Shown here: positions 57,501 to 64,000 of the stretch, piece after piece | Layout of the letters: every line of letters begins with the position of its first letter | Position numbering within the stretch: position 1 is the first letter of the stretch | From: Bacteroidetes bacterium OLB9 | GTDB taxonomy: Bacteria > Bacteroidota > Bacteroidia > Chitinophagales > Saprospiraceae | DNA length: 64,000 nt | Reading direction: 5' to 3' | NCBI GenBank assembly: GCA_001567255.1 | Contig: LNBW01000021.1 | Span: forward strand, 1 to 64,000 | Program-made: the position numbers and the translations under genes | Notes under the pieces: generated by a model | Seen by the model: only the letters and a program-made list of their open reading frames with translations | Databases searched by the model: none | Told to the model about the DNA's origin: nothing

Positions 57501-57970
57501 TACTTTTTGTTTTTATTCAAATCGATGGCAGCCTGGAAGGGCACTAGCCGTATGGCTTCTGTTTTTTGTTCAATACTAGCCGTGAGCAGATCAGAATTTT
57601 GGTCGCTTTCCAGTTTTTTGAGTTGTAGTATATTCAGCAGTTTGTCTTTGACATCACCAAAATGATCGCCGATGATAACTGCTGCATCTTCATGAGAGAT
57701 CGTGCTACCTAGCTTAAAGTATCGTACAAGCGGGTTGATGACCCACCATAAAAAACAAGCTATTGTCGTCAAAAGAAAACTGTAAAACAAGAATTTTCTG
57801 ACGCCAGAACTGAAATAGAAATAATATTCGGCTATACTGAAAGCTATAAATAATGCCAGCACAATTCCTACAGTATATAGGCTACCTCGGATGAGTTGAT
57901 TGATATAATACTTTCGGATGAACTTGTCCAGCTTTTGGATGAGTGTATTGTAATTATTGGTTAGATTCAT
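54581..57970 (-). CDS. DUF4175-family membrane protein with long coiled coil
   Basis: This 1129-aa protein has two N-terminal membrane helices (about residues 28-50 and 58-80), a third near residue 160-178, a beta-rich region (about 190-500) and a very long charged, helical stretch (about 505-1080) of Lys/Glu/Gln-rich heptad-like sequence, typical of coiled coil. It matches the pattern of DUF4175 proteins, which are found in Bacteroidota and alpha-proteobacteria and whose function is not known. The size suggests a large envelope-spanning or scaffold protein. It is upstream of the RsbW-like and ybeY genes with an 84-nt gap, possibly in one operon. Confidence 0.82.
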   Translation of the reverse strand: MNLTNNYNTLIQKLDKFIRKYYINQLIRGSLYTVGIVLALFIAFSIAEYYFYFSSGVRKFLFYSFLLTTIACFLWWVINPLVRYFKLGSTISHEDAAVIIGDHFGDVKDKLLNILQLKKLESDQNSDLLTASIEQKTEAIRLVPFQAAIDLNKNKKYLKYAMPPLLLLVVILFTAPSMITDSTDRIIHNNKHFEKAAPFSFIVEESALKVVQYQDYDLVVKVEGEVSPKEAFINIDNFQYKMTRQENGLFTYTFKNVQKNQKFSFSSGTVNSTPYTLHVLAKPNLTNFSIDLKYPAYVGRKNETIRNIGDVVVPEGTNMSWLIDATNTDDIQLVLDNSKVLEGDKKSKNQFTFSHNIREDMVYKILLSNRNLPLPDSVLYNISVIKDQYPGITAEKIIDSLDNTLLYFIGNASDDYGLTSLSFNYTITNENGTTSPLQKVKLKKDDGREIQFSHIFDLKKINVAPGDKIAFYFEVTDNDGVNGSKSARTSVMTYEKPTLEEIKKIENQNDESIKDELKDALHKMSKLQDDMRKLREKLLQSKQMDWQDKKEMEKMLENQKNLLEQIEKAKQKLDENAKNQKEFNTMPEELQEKQEKLQELFEKATDPETKELMDKIQELLQELEKEDAIQMLEQFEMSSDSKEKEMKRMLELFKQLEMEKDIKEQIKNLEKLADKQEELANKTEKKEQSAEELKKQQEELNKKMEELLKKQEELEKKNKALSPPKNMGDDNKEQMKDAQKDMEESKEQLDKGNNEKSSKSQKKAAQKMKKQAQKMSESMSGGSAQQATEDIQTIRQLLENLVKVSFDQEGLFTEISPYTVNSPAYPEAIRKQFKLQNDFKIIEDTLVALSNRNPDIESYVMDKVAEIKLNIKESIGLMEERQVAKSQEKQRRTMKNLNDLALMMNESLDKAQQSAGMPSSGSCDKPGGMGKGKGKVPMDKITEGQRGLSEQLQEMIDKMKNGEKPGQEGQKKEGGKEGKDGKDGLSAKDYAQAAAQQAALRKALEALQNEKKEQGAGSKLLEEIINNMDNIETELVNKRLNNETLKRMKNIETRLLEAEKAEMQRELDNKRKSETAKERRNELPPAIQEYLKKRQSEIDMYKSVSPSLRPYYKSLVDDYYKSLKDSQAK

Positions 57971-58087
57971 AAATACCCTTAAAATGAGCTGTTTAAAATT
58001 GTAATGAGATTAACAAGCAAAACTCACATCAAAACACCTATTCATGGCAATTCGTTCAAAATCCACGTGTTAATTGCCAAAAACATC

Positions 58088-58118
58088 GTAAGTTAAGCTA
58101 TTTTTTTGATATTGTCAA
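58088..58118 (-). promoter_or_regulatory. Probable promoter of the DUF4175 gene
   Basis: On the minus strand TTGAC (58118-58114) is followed about 18-20 nt later by TAACTTAC (58095-58088), near the TAnnTTTG consensus. It lies about 120 nt before the start at 57970. The rest of the roughly 315-nt gap (57971-58286) holds nothing I can support. Confidence 0.45.
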
Positions 58119-58286
58119 TACTTCTAGCTTCAAATGAATGTTTTTTAACATATAACGTTATGTAATATGTATGTTTAGTACAGATTTTTAACTTAAACAA
58201 GGCTCGTTACAGTCCAAATCTCTTCAATAACGATAAGTGTATGAAAAATAGGCTATTGGGTGCTGAAAATGGGCTAATTAATGGAG

Positions 58287-60626
58287 CTACATACTTTCGA
58301 AGAGCTTTAAAATACGCTTGTACTCGTCCATCCACGAGGAAGGATAGATGAATCCATGATCTTCTGCTGGATAACTGGCCATTTCCCAATTTTCTTTGCG
58401 CAACTCTATCAAGCGTTGTGCTAGTCTGTACGAATCTTGAATGTGTACATTATCATCTACCTGGCCATGACAGATCAACAATTTACCTTTCAGTCCTTCG
58501 GCAAAGAAGATGGGTGAGCTACGTCTATAGGCAATGGAATCATTTTGTGGCTCATTGAGAATCCTGGATGTGTAACCCTGATTATAAGCTGCCCAGTCAG
58601 TAACTGGTCGCAAGGCCGCTCCTGCTGCAAAGACATCAGGTGCTGTAAACATAGCCATGAGTGTGATAAAGCCACCATAAGATCCACCATATATACCGAT
58701 TTTATCGGGCTGTACACCGTATTTAGATACAAGTAGCTTAGCTCCATCTACATTATCGTCAAGATCCTTGCCGCCCATATGCCTATAAATACCAGTTCTA
58801 GTGTCGCGGCCATATCCTGAACTTGCTCTGTAGTCGATATCCATCACAGTATAACCTTTGTCTGCTAGAAGATTGTGAAACATATACTCTCTATAATAAC
58901 TGCTCCACCATTTATGAGCATTTTGCAAATAGCCGACACCATGTACAAAATAACTCCCTTCCCATTGGACTTTTCAGGTTTATAGACACGTGCATAGACT
59001 TTATGGCCATCTCGTGCTTTAAAAGATACGAATTCAGGCATTCTCCATGGATATGATCTGAATGCTTCTGTTGTGGAAGCAGTGATTTTTATAGGCAAAG
59101 CGTCTGGTTGGTTTTTTTGTATGTATATCTCCCACGGAGTATTAGCATTAGAATATTTGATAGCAAGCGATTTTTCATCCGGAGAAATTAGAGTGAAGTT
59201 GCCACCTTCCATTTTGGTAAGTTGTATTTTTTGACCACCTGTGACAGGCATTTTATACAAATAGGCCTCACCAGGATGTACTTCATTTGTGGTAAAGTAA
59301 AACCACTTTTTGTCCTTGCTGAGATCCAAATCCAACACCTCATAGTCTCCTGAAGTGAGTTGCTTTTTTTTACTAGATTGAAGATCGTAGGTATAAATAT
59401 GTGAATATCCCGAAGCTTCTGATTGAAAATATATCGTGTGCTCATCCATAAAATTCAATACGCCCATGCTACTAAATCGGCTAATGCCTGGTCCGCCTAT
59501 CCATGCTTCATCATGTTGTCTGTCTATGAGGGCTAGCGAACCATCTTCAGGATTTAATTCCATAATCCACCGATCTTTGTGATCTTGAGAAAGTACTACT
59601 ACAATAGCGTGTGTGCCTAAAGGTGACCATATCGGGCCATAAATTGTTACAGCTCTATTCTTACGCTTGGCAGTAGTTTCTGCATCTTCATATTCACTCA
59701 GATATTCAGGAAAATCCCTAATGCCGGGAATCGTTTCTGTATTTATACTAATGATGGTATCTCTTTTTATATCATAAATGTAGCTATCTGGTACAGCTGA
59801 TGGCAAGCCCACTTTAGGGCGACTTCTAAAGTATTGAGTATAGCCTGAAGGCGTTACATAGTTGGCTATGATTGTTGGTTGGTTGTTTGGTCCGGTATTT
59901 TCAATTTGATAGTACACATATCTAAGATCAGGACTGATATCTTTATGTACAATTTTTCTTTCGCCGATCTCTATCTGAGGATACTTTTTTTTTCTGGGTC
60001 AATTTATAGTATTCATTTGATGATTCATTTTTCTTTTTCTCCACTCTTAGAAATTCGAATAATTCTTGTTGACTCCGCATTAATGCCATGTATGCAGGAT
60101 TTGCATCTTTATCATCCATTTCAGAGTTTAAGGATTTGATAAATTCAGTTAACTGCTCAATTAAACCTGTCTGTAAGTCAATACTGAAAAAGTCATTTCC
60201 GCTGGTATAAATGACCTTAGACTCATCAACATTGAAGCAAACGACTTCTTTGCTCTGCTTGGTATTGGTCAATCGTCGTTCTTGAAGTGTCAACATATTT
60301 TTGATATAAATATTGCCATCTCGGTCGTATATTTTCTTGCTGTGATCAAATGACCAGACTGAAGGCGACGGCAACAAACGCTCCTCAGAAAGTGGGACTT
60401 TTTCAATGATTTTTTTATCCAGATTGTACTTATACAGTGAATCGACTCCTGTCAGCTCAGGATCCCAATTGAAATAAAGGGTTTTAGAATCATCAGACCA
60501 TATTAAATTGTTTGGAGTAGACCCTATCCATTTTACAGGGTCTTGCATGATTTTTTCAATAGTAAGCTGAGCGCTCAGACTGCAGGTAATAAAAAGTACT
60601 ATACAAATGGTTAAAATACGACGCAT
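58287..60626 (-). CDS. S9 family peptidase (DPP IV-like), split by two frameshifts
   Basis: This is a secreted prolyl peptidase of about 779 aa. The first part carries a signal peptide (ending LSAQ) and the start of the beta-propeller, and runs into an A9 run (T9 at 59985-59993 on the + strand). Removing one base joins it to [13 protein letters not shown] and the rest of the propeller. A second break at 58947-58950 (A4 on the + strand), cured by one added base, joins [19 protein letters not shown] and the alpha/beta-hydrolase domain. The triad is intact: the serine in GGSYGG, the aspartate in HGQVDDNVH and the histidine in AEDHGF. The other four genes' frameshifts argue for sequencing error. 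Confidence 0.88.
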
Positions 60627-60786
60627 AGAGGTGATTTTTAATTTTAGAAATGAGCTATAATCTCAAAAGAGTGAAATTTTCTGCGTAATGATCTAAATAA
60701 TAACATTGACCCTATCAAAATCTATGTTGAAGCGTACTTGACATCGCTTTTAATTATTTTTATCAACGCATGATAATTGGCATTTA

Positions 60787-61365
60787 TTACTTATTAGATG
60801 CATTTCTGCGCATCACTTTGGGGCCATACCAAAGCCAGAAGCCTGTGATGGTAAATAACAGCAAGGCAAGTCCCATAACTGAGGTGTACACCAGCTTGAC
60901 TACTTCTCCAGGAGTATTGAAATAGAAATCTAAGATGGAACCATCATGCATCTTTTCAATAAAGTCGGACCAACGTCGTTCTATTTGTAACAATTGACCT
61001 GTCACTCCATCCAGTTGAATACCCCAGAAATGATCTTCAAAAACAAATTTAACAATGCCTTTATCTTTTCGAATGTCGATCCTATCTAATTGAAGCGAAA
61101 GGTCAGGACTTACATTTTGGTGCAGGTGCTGACACGCCAAGCTGTGCAAACTGTCGAGCGGGAGCCAGGTCGTCAAATCACTTGATGTCCCTTTTGCAGT
61201 ATTGGGCAGGATGATACCGGAGGTATGTTTTTTCCATCCTAATAAAAGGCCAGTCAAAGATATTACAAAGAAGAAGATAAACAGCGTAGCACCGGTGAAA
61301 CGATGGAGCTTTCTGAAAATTCTCAAGACTTTTGCCTGTTTTTGTCTTTCCTTACTTTGGGACAT
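60787..61365 (-). CDS. PepSY-associated membrane protein
   Basis: This 192-aa protein has two membrane helices (about residues 24-43 and 160-183) flanking a soluble domain of about 100 residues. The helix 1 context FRKLHRFTGATLFIFFFVISLTGLLLGWKKH and the end GFWLWYGPKVMRR are typical of the PepSY-associated TM family found in iron-uptake or reductase contexts. The domain includes LDGVTGQLLQIERRWSD, which matches the PepSY-like segment. The function is unclear. It lies downstream of a promoter box at 61469-61462, with a leader of about 90 nt. Confidence 0.82.
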   Translation of the reverse strand: MSQSKERQKQAKVLRIFRKLHRFTGATLFIFFFVISLTGLLLGWKKHTSGIILPNTAKGTSSDLTTWLPLDSLHSLACQHLHQNVSPDLSLQLDRIDIRKDKGIVKFVFEDHFWGIQLDGVTGQLLQIERRWSDFIEKMHDGSILDFYFNTPGEVVKLVYTSVMGLALLLFTITGFWLWYGPKVMRRNASNK

Positions 61366-61856
61366 TTTAATTTTCTATTTTTTTAGGTAAATGGTATAAT
61401 AGGATCTGATATAAATCGGTCTTGTTAACATTCAAATAAGCAAAACCTAATAATGAATCGGCAAAAATAGATTTATTTTTTTAAAAAGGTAATGAGGACG
61501 TGTAGGTAAGGAGCTTTAATCAAGATAATGATGAGCCATATGATGAATTTCAATTTGAAGAGCCAAATTTTTTAGACAAGTGGTTTTGTGTAGAAAGAAA
61601 AGTGGCTATCTTAGGCAATCTTACTAAATGATTTTACCTTTTGATATACATGTTATAATAGGTCATCCTTTTAATTTTGATGGATAATTGAATTTTAACT
61701 TAATAACGTCTTAATAGCACCAATCAAACAAATCATTGGTAATGGCCATCAAAAAAATCCACATCACTTTTACATCAGGGAGATAATGTAATATTTTACA
61801 CCATGTAAGAGCAAAAGACTTTTCCACAAAGCCTGATGATTAACACATAAACTTCA
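61366..61856. other. AT-rich gap with one promoter box
   Basis: No gene is supported in this 490-nt stretch. A minus-strand box TATTTTTG at 61469-61462 probably serves the PepSY gene. No hairpin with a T-run is evident for the esterase gene that ends at 61857. Confidence 0.5.
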
Positions 61857-62846
61857 TTATTTTAACTTTCTAATCATGAAATCGCTAATGGTTTCGTTGT
61901 TTGCAGCGAATATATTCATGGATGGTATATTGGAGACATACGGCAGCCCGATACTAGCAGCTTTATCTATCAAGATTTTAGCATGTAACGGATGATGGAC
62001 AGCTTCGCTTCTTATAGTAGGAGTGACATTAGGATTCCCATTGCTTACAAAAAACTCTGGATCATCGACAGTCATCCAGCCCAGCATATCAAGTTCCTTT
62101 CTTAAAGCAATGACCTCAGCATTTGTGTAAAACTGGTCAAATGAAGCTAAACCATAATCAGCGGCTAATGATTGTTTTAAATCAGGTATTGCTGACAAGT
62201 CAATGCCAGCGGCTTCAAAGATACCGACCACAACCACCGGATCATAAGAACACTGACTGGTGAGGTGACCTGCAGCGGTAAGCCTCGTGGATTCTCTCAA
62301 TACTGGATCTTCATTAGTAATGTCAGCCATATCAGGGTGGAAAGCCAAATAAATGGATGCTCCACCACCAGCTGACCCTCCATAACAGGCTATTCGTGTT
62401 TTATCAATATTGAATGAAGAAGCATGGTATCTGATAAACTGAATGCAACGCTTGATGTCTTTTAAACTCACAATAATACCACTGTCAGGATCACTGGTTC
62501 TAAATTGGTAATTGATGGTAGCAAAGGCTATAGAATTATCTAAATAGGTCTTTATATTATCAGGATTCTGTTTGTAAATGGTAGCCTTATCGCCGCCAAC
62601 AAAGCCACCGCCATGTATAAATACGACGAGTGGTACTGGCTGTGAAGACTCTGGCATAAGAATATCAAAAACTGCGTTAGTGTGATCATCATAAGCTACA
62701 TTAGCTGAAAACCGTGTACCATCAGGGACAGGAACTGGTGGTGTAGAATAGACAAGCTCCAAGTCCGGCGTATCATTCAAAATGGACTCTTTTTGGCAGC
62801 TGAAGAAAACCATTAATATACAAAATCCATAAATTAAATGTCTCAT
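61857..62846 (-). CDS. Alpha/beta hydrolase (esterase-like) lipoprotein
   Basis: This 329-aa protein has a lipobox ending FFSC (Cys17) and should be a lipoprotein. The alpha/beta-hydrolase part shows the oxyanion HGGGF (about residues 78-82), the nucleophile elbow GGSAGGG (about 155-161), and a histidine (HHPLH near residue 282-286) near the C-terminus. The HGGG form and the length match hormone-sensitive-lipase or BD-FAE-like esterases that cleave short acyl or feruloyl esters. The substrate is not deducible. It stands alone between two gaps. Confidence 0.85.
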   Translation of the reverse strand: MRHLIYGFCILMVFFSCQKESILNDTPDLELVYSTPPVPVPDGTRFSANVAYDDHTNAVFDILMPESSQPVPLVVFIHGGGFVGGDKATIYKQNPDNIKTYLDNSIAFATINYQFRTSDPDSGIIVSLKDIKRCIQFIRYHASSFNIDKTRIACYGGSAGGGASIYLAFHPDMADITNEDPVLRESTRLTAAGHLTSQCSYDPVVVVGIFEAAGIDLSAIPDLKQSLAADYGLASFDQFYTNAEVIALRKELDMLGWMTVDDPEFFVSNGNPNVTPTIRSEAVHHPLHAKILIDKAASIGLPYVSNIPSMNIFAANNETISDFMIRKLK

Positions 62847-62939
62847 TGTAATGTTTTTAATTAATTAGACTTTGAATGAATGCAGAGGTTTAATATTCAC
62901 TATCTATTTAGTGGATACCCTGCTTAGCAGTCGGCATAT

Positions 62940-63299
62940 TTATCGAAGCACTTTTTCGATTGGTTTGCCTTTTGCCAATTCATCTACCAGTTTGTCCAGA
63001 CATCTAACTTGTCGTGTTAAAGGTGTTTCAATTTCTTCAATACGGTGGCCACAAATGACACCTTTAATTAAATGTAACTTTGGGTTGAGGTTGGCTTTTT
63101 TGAAAAATGTTTCAAAGGTTACTTTTTCATCTATAAATGCTTCGAGTTGCTGATCGTCAAAACCTGTCAACCAATGGATGACTCGGTGTAATTCCTCTTT
63201 GGTTCTGCCTTTTCGCTCTACCTTCGATACATAATGTGGATAAATAGAAGCAAAAGTCATTCTAGCTATGCTTGCATCACGGTCATGGGGTATCATCAT
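62940..63299 (-). CDS. DUF2200 family protein
   Basis: This 119-aa protein has the DUF2200 pattern: the [22 protein letters not shown] block, the VIHWLTGFD segment, and [17 protein letters not shown]. The function is unknown. The ATG overlaps the stop of the preceding gene (ATGA), so it is co-translated with the YdeI/OmpD-type protein. The ending [10 protein letters not shown] is typical of the family. Confidence 0.85.
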   Translation of the reverse strand: MMIPHDRDASIARMTFASIYPHYVSKVERKGRTKEELHRVIHWLTGFDDQQLEAFIDEKVTFETFFKKANLNPKLHLIKGVICGHRIEEIETPLTRQVRCLDKLVDELAKGKPIEKVLR

Positions 63300-63580
63300 T
63301 CTGATTTTTTAAACCACTTCTGAGCATTTGGCCTACGATGTGGACATCCTGGCCAGCAACAAGGTTGTCGTTTGCCATCGTTCAATTGTTGCATCATTCG
63401 GTCAATATGTTCTGCTCTCGTTTCGCTTTTTTTAACAATTGTAACCCAACAGATCCATTCGTTGCGTTGAATAGGAGTAAGTTTGTTCCATTTCTCAACG
63501 ATGGCCATATTGGACATCAATGCTTTGAGCATATCATCAGGGACTTCGTGCAATACACCATTTAAAATATTAGTTGTCAT
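63296..63580 (-). CDS. YdeI/OmpD-associated family protein, short form
   Basis: From ATG 63580 the product is 94 aa. The upstream ATG at 63604 adds eight residues less likely to be translated. The segments [28 protein letters not shown] and [13 protein letters not shown] resemble the C-terminal part of YdeI/OmpD-associated (YdeI-like) proteins, which are longer in most bacteria. The short length may mean that only this part is kept. No function is assigned. It overlaps the DUF2200 gene by 4 nt. Confidence 0.72.
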   Translation of the reverse strand: MTTNILNGVLHEVPDDMLKALMSNMAIVEKWNKLTPIQRNEWICWVTIVKKSETRAEHIDRMMQQLNDGKRQPCCWPGCPHRRPNAQKWFKKSE

Positions 63581-63772
63581 TCTTTTTTTTGTTATGATTG
63601 TCATTTATTTATGCATTATCATTTAGATGCAATAGATTTTTGCCAACGCTGATAGTTCACATCAGCCTTTCTAATGTATCCTTATTGAGTGGTCATTAAG
63701 AGGTATTTTTTTGGGTCATTGCTATTACCTGACTTTGAGTTTGCGATCATCGGTGATAGCAGCATGGTTGCT

Positions 63773-64000
63773 TTACTGTTTGTTAGTGACCTCATTAATC
63801 ACCCTGTAACTGGTTGAGAAAGTCAACAAATCGATTAAATTTTTATCGTTCAATTGTTCTACTGATTTTATTTTTATATGTCGGTATAGCTGTCCAGTGC
63901 CTTCTAGTAGGTGATGAGGATCTGGAAGGTCGGCACCATAATTAAAACCAAGATTCACATGGTGGGAAGCAGGCATCACAAAGCAAAAATGTTGTGTCTT
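63773..64000 (-). CDS. DUF1801-like protein, C-terminal part (cut by window end)
   Basis: The visible part begins KTQHFCFVMPASHHVNLGFN at the window edge and ends at 63773, about 75 residues. The NLGFNYGADLPDP, LLEGTGQLYRHIKIKS pattern is that of DUF1801 (YdhG-like) proteins. The N-terminal half lies outside the window. It is 168 nt upstream of the YdeI-like gene, on the same strand, in a group of small domain-of-unknown-function genes. Confidence 0.75.
   Translation of the reverse strand, partial: KTQHFCFVMPASHHVNLGFNYGADLPDPHHLLEGTGQLYRHIKIKSVEQLNDKNLIDLLTFSTSYRVINEVTNKQ

Overview
The window looks like chromosomal DNA from a member of the Bacteroidota, probably Saprospiria-like. The signs are AT-rich intergenic DNA, repeated promoter -7 boxes of the form TAnnTTTG, few Shine-Dalgarno sequences, surface proteins with T9SS-type C-terminal sorting domains and SprB-like repeats, an FtsI carrying a PASTA domain, and a meso-diaminopimelate-type MurE. 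The class-level placement is an inference. I see no insertion sequences, prophage genes, CRISPR arrays, tRNAs or rRNAs.

Bases 1-16114 hold an almost complete division and cell wall (dcw) cluster on the + strand: mraZ, rsmH, ftsL-like, ftsI, murE, mraY, murD, ftsW, murG, murC, ftsQ, ftsA, ftsZ. Upstream sits an MraZ operator of three TGGRN repeats at 10-bp spacing, and the cluster ends at a strong intrinsic terminator. These genes supply the cytoplasmic peptidoglycan precursor pathway, lipid I and lipid II synthesis, and the core divisome. ftsW is split by a one-base homopolymer frameshift.

Bases 16200-19960 are housekeeping genes: prfB with a textbook programmed +1 frameshift, a two-domain FKBP lipoprotein, an NrnA-like DHH phosphoesterase, and ndk under a palindrome-overlapped promoter. 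Bases 19969-32860 hold a secreted metalloprotease, ppk-purB, the secA-ribD-nth operon and a TrmN6-like tRNA methyltransferase with a hairpin leader.

Bases 32870-42440 are mostly surface and secretion genes: two very large T9SS-type adhesin-like proteins (a beta-propeller plus ten CDSI repeats; an FN3, P-domain, MAM and eight-SprB-repeat protein), a DUF420 membrane protein, and two long non-coding stretches. One of these carries a possible very short transcription unit (22-codon ORF or small RNA).

Bases 42681-64000 are mixed accessory metabolism and envelope genes: patatin, two SDR enzymes, a DPP III lipoprotein, a baeRF-family protein that may act on ribosomes, an FMN glutamate-synthase-like enzyme, a steroid-5-alpha-reductase-like protein, isoaspartyl peptidase, ybeY with an RsbW-like kinase, a DUF4175 coiled-coil membrane protein, an S9 peptidase, a PepSY protein, an esterase lipoprotein, and a cluster of small DUF2200, YdeI-like and DUF1801-like proteins cut by the window end.

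Five separate frameshifts in four otherwise intact genes all fall in runs of A or T. This points to sequencing or assembly indels rather than gene decay. The prfB frameshift is different: it has every element of a real recoding site.
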